The notes: generated by a model from the letters alone, not told the origin. A stretch of 50,604 bases of DNA from Cytauxzoon felis (GCA_020283715.1 JAIQCW010000034.1:1-50604), one strand, 5' to 3'. Shown: positions 20,374 to 31,710, numbered from the stretch's first letter. A program made the numbers and translations.

Positions 20374-23300
20374 TTACTCTTCATCATATACATCTATACT
20401 ACCCTCACTCGATAATAATAACACTTCATCCGAATCTATACTATACCTGTTAGACGACTTTAGTTCTTCCTTTTCTTCTTCTTCTTCTTCTTCTTCATTA
20501 CCATTGCATAGAGTCTCTCCACTTGAAGTCGTATCTGCATCTGTATCTTCTTCTTTTCCACTCGCCGTTCCACCTGAGGTCGTCCTGCCGTCAGCCTCTT
20601 CATTTACTTCCCCCTCAAGTTCCCTGAGATCACTTTCGGGTTCTCCACTCGAGGTTACATCGACCAACTCTTCTGTATCTTCATCTTCTTCATTACCATT
20701 GCATGGAGCTTCTCCACTTGAGGTCTTTCCACTAGGCGTGGAGTCTTCTCTATTTAGTTGTCCCTCCGCTTCCCTGAGATCAGCTGCGGGTGATCCCCTT
20801 GATGTTACATCCTCACTACCTTCATCTTCACCACGATCTCTGGGAGTGGCATTACCCATTTGGGATAGGTAATTGGAAGTGCCTCCACGGCTAGTGGAAG
20901 ACAAGGTTGTAACCTCAGGTGGAGGAGATGATGCAGTGGGAAGTGTGAATGAATTTTCATTGGATATGGTAGTATTTGTATGATTGAATTCTTCATCATC
21001 AGAACCAGTAGGTGTAATATTTTCTTCAATTACTTCTTCTATTATATTACTTTCTGCAGCATCCATCTCATTATCATATGTATTATAGGGCTCGTCGGGT
21101 AAAATTGCCCCAGGTGCCCCATCATTATCATTGGAAGTTATTTCATCAACAACTTCTTCATCGTCATCTTCACATACGCTATCTTTTACATCTTCATCCG
21201 ATGTTATTCCACTAGGCGTGGTGCCTCTTCCTTTTACTTCCCCCTCCGCTTCCCTGAGATCAGCTGCGGGTTCTCCACTCGAGGTCTTGTCTTCATCACT
21301 TCCATCCTCGCCACGATCTCTGGGAGTGGCATTACCGTTTACGGGGAGTGAATCGGAGGTGCCTCCACGGCTAGTGGAAGACAAGGTTGTAACCTCAGGT
21401 GGAGGAGTTGATTGATCTTCAGTTGTGGGATTAGATTTGTGATCATCGAGTGAATTGTGTTCTAGTGATCGTATAGAATTGAGTTGTTTGGAGATATCAT
21501 CATCGTCTTCATTAGCGTCTGCTTCTGGTATTGTTGAAAGTTGTGGTAACTGATTATCATTTGGTACATTAAATGTACTGTTATTTATTTCTAATTCGTT
21601 ATCATAATTTGATGATCCAAAAAAGTTATATGGTAATGATGGGAATGATAAATATGATTGTATAACCATTTCATCTGTAATAACTTCTTGTTCTTCGGGG
21701 TAAAATTCCTGTTCTTCCGTGTTGAAATAATCATTAGAATGTACTAATGATGAATATTTATCAAGTTGAAGAATAGGTATATCACTAGGTATAACATCAT
21801 AGACATTCATCTGATCACTAATCAATGAACTATCCTTTTCCCATATATCAGCCTCTGGTAATATCTCATCCTCCCTTGTAACAGATACCGACATTAACTC
21901 CTCTGTTACACCTTCACCCGAGGTTACAGAATTGTCTTCCTCTTGCAGAGAGCTCTCAACCTGAGGTCCAGTCCTGCCGTCAGCTCCTTCATTTACTTCC
22001 CCCTCAAGCTCCCGTAGATCGCTCTCGGGTTCTCCACTTGAGGTTACATCCAACACATCCTTAGCACCATCTTCCATCATTCCTATGATGGATGATCCAT
22101 CACAACCTTCACCTTCGCCACGATCTCCGGGAGTGGCTTCACCCCTTGGGGATAGGTAATTAGAGGAAGCCACCACGGCAGTGGGAACAGTGGTTGTAAC
22201 ATCAGGTGGAACACAGAGTGGTAAGGATGTGGAGGTAACCTCGGGTTGAAGTGGAACAGTTGTTATACCTTCGGTCAATGTCTGTTCTGGGTTATCGTAT
22301 GATATTGTAGATGTCGGCGATTCTTCTGGAGATATGAACATTGGCTTATCATATGCCACTGGTAATTCATCATTACCTTCAACTATTGACTCCTTTATCT
22401 CTCCACTGTGGCTTGGACTAATATATTCAGGAACTATATTCGAATCTTCTACAGCTTCATTTGTACATTCATCTACCGGGGGTTCTTCAACCTCTTCATT
22501 TACCTCTGGCAATACTTCCTCTACTTTAGTTTGGCTCTCCTCATTACTTGCTCCAAAGAAATTGAAATTTATCGTAGGGAATGATAAAAATGATGTAAAT
22601 ACACCACCTTCAGACGAATTATTACCATCAGGATCCGTCACAGGTATAGAATCTTCAGCCTCTGGGGATTCTTCCTCTACATCTTCCGTTACACATGCCT
22701 TTTCCTCCTCATTAACAATATTGCTCTCATCTCCGTTAAGCGTTCCGTCGCAGGTCACAGTGTTGTCACCTTCAACACTTGATGCTACATCCACCAACTC
22801 TTCTGTATCTTCTTCTTTTCCACTCGCTGTGGCGGCATCTTCATTTAATTCTCCCTCCGCTTCCCCGAGATCAGCTACGGGTTTCCCACTTGAGGTTACA
22901 TCCTCACTACTTCCATCCTCGCCACGATCTCCGGGAGTGGCTTCACCCCTTGGGGATAGGTAATTGGAAGAGCTCTCTGCAGGAGAATGCGAGGTTGTAA
23001 CCTCAGGTGGTGAGTTTTCTGCAAGAACAACGGTGGAGGCGAGTGGATAAGAAGAGGTTCTTGTAACAGAATCTGCAACATCAGGTTGAGAGTTGATGGC
23101 AGGACCAATAGAGCTGGATTGGACCTCAAGTGGAGGTGGAATAGAGGTTGTATAACCTTCGGTAGGGGTATCTTCTGGTATAACAGAGATGGATGAGTTG
23201 GTATTAGATTTTGATAAAGAGTTCCATCCAATGGTATCATTTGCATCTCTATCAACAATGCTTGGTTCTTTAACCAATTTTTCATTAGCTTCAACCTTTG

Positions 23301-23832
23301 GTGATGTATTCTTGAGGTCCTTTAATGTACATTTTCTACTCGCGACTTTATTACTATTTTGACTACCGGCTACAAAATCATTCCTTATATTATCATATTC
23401 ATCCCTGAGATTCTTTATCCTACAGAACCGACGCCTATGCGCTTTATAGACATTAGCATCAACAGCTTCCAACTCATCGATAACAGATTGGGGTATAGTC
23501 ACTACCTTTTGATTACATGTCGGACATAATGTTCCATCAACTTTACACATTGAATTACTCTTGGCACTATTCAATCCATTAGAACTTCTAGCACTAATTT
23601 TAGGTAAACCTGCAAGAATTATGTAAGAAAATTAAAGTCAATCAAACATACTCTTCAAATCTTTGGTAAATTGTTCCAACTTACTCTCTAAAGAACTCAA
23701 TAATGTCTGTTCAAAGGATGGGATCAATAATTTATCACCTTTTTTATCATTACTGTACAACTTTAACCAATTACTCGGTAGATAATCATCTATAATGGAG
23801 GTATTGATGTCCCGTTCATCTGCTGTGCCCAT
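20374..23832 (-). CDS. Large acidic protein rich in repeat-coded segments
   Basis: Exon 1 is 23832-23652, the intron is 23651-23610 (GTATGT...GCAG), and exon 2 is 23609-20374, giving 1138 residues. The N-terminal ~130 residues look like the ordered part: helical exon 1 (LIPSFEQTLLSSLESKLEQF), then a CPTCNQK zinc-ribbon-like CxxC and HRRRFCRIKNLRDEYDNIRND. The remainder is Glu/Asp/Ser-rich and contains at least five class 1 repeat segments in one frame (PPEVTT, ATPRDRGE, ADLREAEGE, TTPSG). A motif occurs twice: SFPTINFNFFGASN and SFPSLPYNFFGSSN, implying an internal duplication. The C-terminus has poly-Glu. I do not recognise the family. It is convergent with FCP1 (about 100 bp between stops). 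Confidence 0.7.
20515..23150 (-). repeat. Cluster of in-frame class 1 repeats in the acidic protein gene
   Basis: Separate units at about 20515-20940, 21205-21410, 21905-22230 and 22790-23150, all with the same minus-strand sense as the gene. Each shows CCACCTGAGGTT-type starts, GCCACTCCCAGAGATCGTGG, CCTCGAGTGGAGAACCC, CTGATCTCAGGGAAGCGG and CACGCCTAGTGG. The 21905-22230 unit also has the CATCATTCCTATGATGGATG block. Between units the DNA returns to AT-rich acidic coding sequence. Confidence 0.85.
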
Positions 23833-24027
23833 TTTTATCAACAAAAAATAATATCATATAAACTACATTGAAATTATATATTCGTGTCCATGTTAAATAC
23901 ATCTGACTGCTCAACTCCATTTTTATAGACTCCAGGATGTGCAACCCTTTACACATTAGTCTGACGTTATAAATATAAAATGTTGACGTTATAGTAAACA
24001 TATAAGGAGGAGTTTTTTTAAAAAATA

Positions 24028-25799
24028 TTATTGTATTATCCTTATAGGATCGCGCCATTTCCAATGCATCTGGTTGATTCTTCGTTCCATTAGGTCCGTC
24101 ATTGGCAATTCGTCATTTAAACAATGCACATTTTCTCTCAATTGATAAGCATCATTAACACCAATAATCTATTAAATTAGTAGATGTAATAATCAAATAA
24201 CTTACAGTACTACAGATAAATGGTCGTGTGTATACCCATCTCAATGCCATGACCGATAGATTTGGTAAATGGAATTCCATAGCGATTTCATTATATTCTT
24301 TGACAGACTGAGCGGCTAATGAACCTCTAGATGAAGATTATATGAATTTTTATAATTTAAAATAGAATTTCTCACCTGTATCGTTTCATATACGATGGGT
24401 ACTTTAACAGTCTCCCTGAGGTTGTAGCATCCATATACTCGAGATATTTCCCAGTCAATATACCACCAGCCAAAGGGCCATATGCCAATAATCCAATGCC
24501 TATCGAGGGGTAATAGATGGCTTGTATATTTTAATAGTAGCGTTTTACCTGTATTTTGAGGTCTAGCCATTTCTATAAAGCCCTTTTCGACATCATTTCG
24601 ACATAAAAGATTATAATTCAGTTGTACAGACACAGGTGGTTGTATACCAAGCTCCTAAATACAGATAATTGAAGTATACCCACATGGTGATGATCAAATT
24701 TACCTTTGCCAATTGCCAAAATCTGAGCACACCCCAAGGAGTTTCATTAGATAAACCCCAATAACGTATCTATTCGATTATATAATCGACATTTTAATCT
24801 CACCTTTCCATCTTTAATCAATTTCCCAATAGCCTCTACTTGTTCCTCCATAGTCGAAGATACATCGCCCATTGACTATAGAGTTTATAAATGAAATGAA
24901 TTTCATAGTTACGACGTAAACTACTCTTCCTCTTGCAGCTCCACCTGAGGTCCAATCCAACCCTGTTCCCACTCCCCTGGAGGCTTCCTTATTTATCTCC
25001 CCCTCCGCTTCCCTGAGATCAGCTACGGGTTCTCCACTTGAGGTCATGTACAATACATCGGCCACGATCTCTGGGAGTGGCTATACTCTTTAGAGATAGG
25101 TAATTGGAAGAGGCTCCACGCCTAGTGGAAGATAAGGTTGTAACCTCAGGTGGAACGGCGAGTGAAAAAGGAGGATAAACTGACGGTGCTACATTTGTTG
25201 TAGGTATGTAACATACATTGACATCGAATGTGACTTGGTTATGATCTCCGGTTTCTTGCATGGGTACGTAACGATCGGGCCAATGGAATTGTAATAGATC
25301 GATATAATCTGTTCCTAATCTTTCAAGAGAACCTTCTACAGCTTGAATTATACTATCCCTTGTAAATCTTAAAAAGTTATAATGTTTAATATATGATTAG
25401 ACATACTTTCCATCACGTAACCAATCCAATTCACGATTCCTTCCTGCAATTTTAGTCGCCAATACTATTTTTTCACGGAAATCTTTACCCCTCTTCTTCA
25501 ACCATAACCCCATTATCTTCTCAGTCAATCCATATGTATCTCTCATTATCGGTAATGGATATATCTCAGCTGTATCCTAAATGGGGTAAAATATATAAAA
25601 TAACCCCATATAAACATACGAAGAAATTGATAGAAAGTTTATCGAAGGCATAATTTAAAAGTTTTAAAGAGTTTTCACCATTACAACTATTACCAAATGT
25701 CATAGTACCAAGACATAATTCAGATGCAACTAAATCACTATTACCAATCTTACGATAACGAACATTTACACCTTCTTCATTCACCCTATATATTACCAT
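24028..25799 (-). CDS. Aldo/keto reductase (Tas-like), multi-exon
   Basis: Starts at 25799 (MVIYRVNEEGVNVRYRKIG); at least eight introns on the minus strand. The spliced protein has VASELCLGTMTFGNSC, FDTAEIYPLP-type context (active-site Tyr), VLATKIAGRNRELDW (Lys), RLGTDYIDLLQFHWPDR (His), IRYWGLSNETPWGV, PVSVQLNYNLLCR, LLAYGPLAGGILTGKY and ICSTIIGVNDAYQLREN, the full AKR order including the NADP(H)-binding end. It ends MHWKWRDPIRIIQ. It should be an NADPH-dependent oxidoreductase; the substrate cannot be inferred. Most introns are short; the one at 25216-24876 carries a sense-oriented class 1 repeat and can be read through for a stretch without a stop. Confidence 0.88.
24930..25170 (-). repeat. 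Class 1 dispersed repeat in aldo/keto reductase intron
   Basis: Read on the minus strand: CCACCTGAGGTTACAACC, CCACTAGGCGTGG, CTCTAAAGAG, GCCACTCCCAGAGATCGTGG, ACCTCAAGTGGAGAACCC, AGCTGATCTCAGGGAAGCGG. It is sense-oriented. In the frame of the preceding exon it would give the same peptide blocks (PPEVTT, ATPRDRG) as the exonic copies. Confidence 0.85.
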
Positions 25800-25844
25800 G
25801 AATGCAGATCATCACAATAAACGTATCATGTGAAGATACATCTT

Positions 25845-26125
25845 CGCATTCTCTTGCAGAGAGCTCTCCACCTGAGGTTCAATCCTGCCGTCAGCTTCTC
25901 TATTTAGTTCCCCCTCTGCTTCCCTGAGATCAACTACGGGTTCCACTCGAGGTCCAGTACTAACTACACTCACGTAACTACCTCTACCTTCGCCACGATC
26001 TCCGGGAGTGGCTTTACTCTTTAGAGATGAATAATTGGAAGAGCTGTCTGCAAGACCAACGGTGGTTGTAACCTCAAGTGGAATGGCGACTGGAAGAAGA
26101 GTTGGATTGGACCTCAGTGTTGTGG
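25845..26125 (-). repeat. Class 1 dispersed repeat between two minus-strand genes
   Basis: Contains a perfect GAGAGCTCTC palindrome, CCACCTGAGGTTC, CTTCCCTGAGATCAACTACG, GCCACGATCTCCGGGAGTGG, CTCTTTAGAG and AACCTCAAGTGG. Its edge overlaps the 3' end of the upstream unknown gene and appears to supply that gene's last codons and stop. Confidence 0.8.
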
Positions 26126-27496
26126 ATAAAAATTATGTCATGTTCTTTGGGGTACAATACAAACTTTACTTCGGCAGTTTGCCAGAAATTTTGGTAATCT
26201 CTATAATATCCATAAGGTGCTTTATTTTTGTCTTCATCTGGAGGATATCCTGGCAATGTTAAATTGGCGAATTCTATTGTAAAATTTATAGTGTTTTTTT
26301 AAAAGTATAAACATACTTTTTTCTAACATATCATCTAATTTTGGTTGTCGGAATATACCCGTATCTAATGTTTTTCTGGGGTAATATATTGTTGGGTCCT
26401 GGGGTATATTAAAATAATCTTTTGGTTTGTATACATTGACATCTTCATCATTTATAGGTATTGCATCTTCAAGTATTTTAATAGATTTGTTTTGATGATC
26501 TATAGTAAATGTATCTAATGGTCCTGTACCATTAAATGATTTTGCTCGCTCTTCTGTTGACATTTGATATGTCCAAGTATAATTCCTATTGGAATCATGT
26601 AATAATATTACATACTCATAACCTGGAACATCAGTTCTATGTTCCACTACATTAATATTGGGCAAATATGTGGCGGGTAGCCCAATTAATGGAAACCAAT
26701 AATCTTTTTTATCAAATATTAAATCACATGGATAATCATCACTATTATATAAAAATATATTACTTATTACTTCTGGAGGATATAAATTTTGTAATTTATC
26801 CTTATTTTCTTGGTCTATATACCATGGATGGCCATAACCTAATTGTCTTATCTCAATATCTTCACCATTCACTTTTATTTTTGTTACTGGTATATTCTTT
26901 AAATTCTTATACTTCTCTGATACATTATCATATCTTTTAAATCTACTCTTATAATGTTCCCATAATTCTCTTGCCTCTTTATCTCTTCCTTTACGCTTAC
27001 TCCTAATCTTCATCATCCTATATTTTTCACGTTCTTCACGGAAGCTCTCTCTACTACGATGCATAGCCAACTCCTCATCCATTAGCTCTTCATAATCACT
27101 AACAGAATTATCATCCATATCTATCATAAAGGCATCACTAGGATCCATATTGTCAATATAGTTATATAACTTATTATAAACCCGTGAGACATTACCAAGT
27201 ATCCCGCTCCTAATAAACAGTATGGAATTCAACCGCGGGTTAAATGTGTAAAAATCACATTTATGTCTATTGCGATAACAAGATGAATTATACGAAACCC
27301 TTAATGATAATACATTATTATACAATCTAATCTGCACCAATGATCCAATAATATACAAATTGAGGGTTAATTTCGTCAAAAGGCCATACGGCCACATTCT
27401 AGAGCTCTCACATTGAGATTCTTGATATAAAATGATGAATATTTTAATTAAAATTAACAATACATTGATTTCTATATATAATTTATGTAAATTCAA
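26074..27496 (-). CDS. Conserved-looking protein of unknown function, 2 exons
   Basis: Exon 1 is 27496-26317, the intron is 26316-26274 (GTATGT...AATAG), and exon 2 is 26273-26074, giving 459 residues. The N-terminus is hydrophobic (VLLILIKIFIILYQ), compatible with a signal peptide or an organelle-targeting leader. Residues 120-200 are charged and helical (RESFREEREKYRMMKIRSKRK). The C-terminal half looks globular (YGHPWYIDQENKDKLQNLYP, WFPLIGLPATYLP, FANLTLPGYPP, WQTAEVKFVLYP). I do not recognise the family. The last 10 or so residues (NTEVQSNSSSSRHST) come from a dispersed repeat, so the original C-terminus has probably been replaced. It is divergent from RRP45, with 105 bp between starts. 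Confidence 0.65.
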
Positions 27497-27601
27497 CTAT
27501 TTAAAGTAGATTTCCATATCCCACTCTGATTCCTCCTCACACACTAATACAGTGCTGCTACAAACTGTATCAAGGTCTATTCACCTAAAAAACAGATTCA
27601 A

Positions 27602-30600
27602 ATGTCACAAATAGATTTTGTTCAAGTTAAAAACATTGATAATTCCACTTTAGCTATAGGTGAACGATGTTTGAGGAAAGGCTTAAGACTAGATGGTAGA
27701 AGATTGGATAGTTATAGGAGAATAAACATCGATTTTCATGGTACTCCTGGTCATGTAAGTTTAATTTATAAAAATTATCAATACATTTATTATATATAGG
27801 TTACAGTTTCTTTCGGTAATACAATAGTATTTTGTGCTATCGCTGGTGAAGTTGTTGAACCAAATAGTGAACATCCCAATGAAGGATTCTATTATTTCAA
27901 TGTAGAAGTTTCACCATTTACATCTGATATTTATGATCCTGGAAAATTTTCTGAACTTGAACATACACTCTGTCATTCTATTGAAAGTATTTTCAAAGAA
28001 TCCAATTCACTCAATCTTGAATCACTTTGTATTGTCAGTGGGAAATTCGTACGTATTAAACACTCCATCCTAATGACTTAATATCAGGTCTGGGCAATCA
28101 GAGTCTATCTTCATGTACTCCAAAATGATGGGAACCTATTCGATATCTGCGCTTTCACAACACTCGCAGCATTACTAAACTATCGCAAACATGTATGTTA
28201 TACCAATATAATAAAGTAAATTATGTCCACTCCACTCGATGTCTAACCCAGCACCTCTTTTCCCACTCACCTCCACCTGAGGTCTATCCTGCCGTCAGCT
28301 CTTCTAATTACTCATCTCTAAAGAGTAGAGCCACTCCCGGAGATCGTGGCAGTTGAGAAGGTAGTGAGGATGTAACCTCAAGTGGATTACCCGAGAACGA
28401 TCTACGGGAGTTTGAAGGGGAAGTAAAAAGAAGAGCTGTCTGCAAGACGAAGGAAGGTGGATTGGATTTCTGGTGTAACGGTATGATGAAGTGTTTATAT
28501 TTGATGGATGGATGGTATATTATAATTTGTCTCTAGCCTCAATACTAAGGTTATGAAGTAGGATCTATGATTTCATCAGCAAACAGAACCACACTTACGA
28601 TCAATACCACTGATGGTAATGATAATACTGGTCAGACCATTAATATTTTCGATTTCAAAAAATTTGGAGCCATAGCAAATAGACTTAATCATGTAACCGA
28701 GGGTGTTGGAGCGAAACTTGGAGCGGCTATTGGAGATTGGAGGGGAAATGCAGCTCAACAAGTTAGAGATGTTGGTATTGTAGCTTTAAGTATATCTGGT
28801 TCAATGTTGGGAATGTGTATAACCAATGGTATTCTTCTTTATCTAACAATGAACACTTATGAATTGGAGGACTTTAAAGATATTACAGCATATGTTAGTG
28901 TAACCTTTGCAATCGCTTTCACCATTCCCATCTTCTTTGGTGTCCTAATTGCCAATCATGGCGAGAAGGTTGCCCTTAAGACGGTCACAATTAATCTTAG
29001 AAGTACCCAAAATACTATTGGTGATCATCGAACTAAAGAAAAAAATCCTACCGATCAAGCATATAGCGACACTGCTACTCAACATACATTTGGTACAACT
29101 AGGGATTTAGCCAGATGTAATTTTGTCGCATTCATGGATACCGTTGACAATGGTAATAAATTAAAAGGCCCAGGTGGCTTTCCAGAATTTGGTGGAAAAA
29201 ATTGGAATAAGGGTGAAGGTGCTGATGATGGACACTGGTGGTGGCACATACAATGGCTATTCGCTATACCTTATGTCTTGTGTATCCCATTAGAGTATAC
29301 ACCCACTACTCTTACTATTTTGATCCTGGTGCTACTCCTAATAAATATAAGAAGATGGCGAGTGTTTCATATAAAAATGGAGGGAAGGATGTGACTTTAA
29401 CTGGTGCTACAAGTAATGTCCATTGTGTTTATGTCTTTTATTTTGGTAGTCTACCCATACTAATATGCGCAGCGAAAGATGATAGTGGTGCTGCTGGAAA
29501 GGAATATAAATACTATAAACCTGATTCTCCATATAAATATCCATTAGGCGATGATAAAACCACCTGGACGTTAACATCAAAAGCTAATCCTAGTACTACT
29601 GAAAAAGGTCAACTCGATGAGAATCAACCTCCTACGCATGCAAGTAATAAAATTAAACTTCAGACTATATTACGGCAACAATATGGAAATACGATTTTCT
29701 ATTATATCCTCTCCATCACTGTTATTAGATGAAGTTGATAATTACAATGGACATGAACAGGGATTAGGGCCTGGAGGAACAGGTCCAGGGAATTGGGGGG
29801 AATTTGTAAATAAAGATGGAGTTGATGTGAAGGCGGCTGTCTGTGTTGCATTAAAAAAATTAGATTCCCACATGACCAATAAACATTATCAGAAACAAGG
29901 TGGTCAATCTACTGCTTATGCTTCTAGTCCTTTCCAAACTAAAGTTGACACCGCTATAGGAAAGGTTGATAAAACAGGTGCCACTGTTGTACAAAATGCG
30001 GGTCAGCTGCAAACTGCCCTAAGTTTAGGTGAAATAAGTCAGGTTATTACCTTCTGGGGTACAATTGAAAAAATTGATAATAAACTTAAAACTCATGCTG
30101 ATAATAAAAAAGCCAGTGACGCAATTGCTGTGATTGATGGATATACAAATGAAGGTAGTCAAGCTCATAGTACTATTGGTAATCATACATATGATGATAT
30201 ATCTACCACCATCAAAGACAAATCTTACATTCATTATTATTTGACGTTACACTCGAGGTCCAATCACTGCCTTCTCTACCTCTGTTCCACCTCGCATTCT
30301 CTTGCAGAGAGCTCTCCTATTTAGCTCCCCTTCCAGCTCCCATAGATCGCTTCCAGGTTCTCCACTTGAGGTTACATCCTTAACCTCCGCCACGATATCT
30401 GGGAGTGGCTTTACTCTTTAGAGATAGGTAATTGAAGAAGCTGTCTGCAAGACCAACGGTGGTTGTAACCTCAGGTGGAACGGCGAGTGGAATGGAAGGT
30501 GGATTGGACTTCATATGGAGGATTAGATGTATGATAAATAAATGTATATATAGGAGATAAGATTGATGGATGATGGTCGATTGGAGGTGATACAATCAAA

Positions 30601-31098
30601 TTGGCATAGTGGTACACCATTATGGTATATTTTAAATATAATAGAATTGATAATTATAATATAGTATATATAATATCCCCATATTAATAAATATTTATAT
30701 TATTGATGAAGATATTTATTTAATTGATCGTACTATATTTGAAGAAAATATTAATAGTACACAGGTAAATTATTAATATTAATAATTATTTAATTTTATT
30801 ATTAATAATTAGATTTCATTATTATTTAATCAATTTGGTGATTTATTTTGGATATATAAAATTGGTGGTATACCAATCGATCTTGAATTAATAAATAATA
30901 CTATTGAAGTAAATTTTATATATAAAAAAAATTTTTTTTAAAAACATTTTAATATAATAGATCGGTAAAAGAAAATCAGTACAATTATATACAATACTTA
31001 AACATGAATTAGATAATCATATCAAATTACATCAAGATCTAATTAAATATTCAAATATACAGTTTGTTTTATACATTAATTTAAACACTTATATATAG
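27602..31098 (+). CDS. RRP45: Exosome subunit RRP45 (RNase PH-like), split by a 2.36-kb intron
   Basis: Exons: 27602-27754, 27800-28048, 28088-28192, 30554-30624, 30665-30764, 30813-30908, 30961-31098, giving 303 residues (yeast Rrp45 is about 305). N-terminal RLDGRRLDSYRRINIDF, SFGNTIVFCAIAGEV, SPFTSDIYDPG and VWAIRVYLHVLQNDGN are RNase PH-fold motifs. After the long intron the protein resumes with GTPLCIYNIPILINIYIID, IYKIGGIPIDLELINN and a C-terminal helix, in correct phase at each junction. RRP45 is a non-catalytic ring subunit of the RNA exosome. Other introns are 36-52 nt. Intron 3 (28193-30553) contains a foreign gene and two dispersed repeats in opposite orientation. Confidence 0.85.
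28225..28485 (+). repeat. Class 1 dispersed repeat, left side of RRP45 intron 3
   Basis: Plus-sense unit: CCACTCGATGTC, CCACCTGAGGTCTATCCTGC, CTCTAAAGAG, CCACTCCCGGAGATCGTGG, AACCTCAAGTGGATTACCCG, ACGATCTACGGGAGTTTG, GAGCTGTCTGCAAGACG. It lies immediately upstream of the nested membrane-protein gene. Confidence 0.85.
28567..30324 (+). pseudogene. Lineage-specific membrane protein gene nested in RRP45 intron; frame interrupted
   Basis: Three overlapping ORFs (28567-29394, 29238-29732, 29617-30324) form one unit. The first has two transmembrane segments (VALSISGSMLGMCITNGILL and YVSVTFAIAFTIPIFFGVLI). The second has a domain in the style of T. equi variable proteins (YKNGGKDVTLTG, VYVFYFGSLPILI, YKYYKPDSPYKY, TWTLTSK). 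The third is soluble and helical. The change between the second and third can be bridged by an in-phase intron (29644-29728, GTAATA...TTATTAG). The change near 29260-29330 has no good intron and looks like a real frameshift. The end runs into a dispersed repeat at about 30240. The family assignment is a resemblance only. Confidence 0.5.
30240..30525 (-). repeat. Class 1 dispersed repeat, right side of RRP45 intron 3
   Basis: Opposite in orientation to the copy at 28225: CACTCGAGGTCC, CAGAGAGCTCTCC, CTCCCATAGATCGCTTCC, CCACTTGAGGTTACATCC, CCACGATATCTGGGAGTGG, CTCTTTAGAG, AACCTCAGGTGG, GGCGAGTGG. Together the two copies flank the nested gene as inverted repeats. Confidence 0.85.
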
Positions 31099-31149
31099 CT
31101 ATTCTAACCCAACCATCAATTTCTAATCTCATCATATATTCTAACACTA

Positions 31150-31710
31150 CTTATATTGTTGTTCCATTCGAGGTTACATCCGCCTCCTCTTTCCAGTCGC
31201 CGTTCCACCTGAGGTCGTCTTGCAGACAGCTTCCTTATTTACTTCCCCTTCCAGCTCCCATAGACCGCTTCCAGGTTCCACATGAGGTCTAGTACTAATC
31301 TCGGTGAGATAAGGATAAAGTGGAGGAATATATGTTAAAGGGTCTATCTCAATGAATATAAATTGCGAAGGAGTGAGGTTTAGTAAACTCAATACAATCA
31401 TCAAATTCCTCTTCAATGAGGTATTGACATCAGAATTTCATCCAATATTTATTGAGTAATCTTCATGATTTTCCCCAGAAATGAAGAAATTCCTTCAAAT
31501 TTTAGAGGTAAAAATGAAGTAGTGGAAGATAGTAATGATTGAACCTCAGGTGGAACCCGTAGCTGATCTCAGGGAAGCGGAGGGGGAAGTAAATAGAGAA
31601 GCTGTCTGCAAGAGGAAGACAAGGATTGGACCTTGAGTGGAAAGCTCCATGCAATGGGACATAAGGCGTAGTGGAAAGGATAGTAGGATTGTAACCTCGG
31701 GTGTATTACA
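31150..31710. mobile_element. Class 2 fold-back element, copy 4 (core inverted)
   Basis: The left arm has CCACCTGAGGTCGTCTTGC and CTCCCATAGACCGCTTCC. The core (about 31290-31540) is the reverse complement of the other cores (CCTCTTCAATGAGGTATTG, TTTCCCCAGAAATG). The right arm has AGCTGATCTCAGGGAAGCGG and GAAGCTGTCTGCAAGAGG plus CCATGCAATGG. It fills the convergent gap between RRP45 and the following minus-strand gene. Confidence 0.75.

Noticed and set aside
28567..30324. Nested gene as additional RRP45 exons
   Set aside because: RRP45 homology resumes in exact phase at 30554 from 28192; the intervening protein has membrane segments foreign to RNase PH-like subunits.
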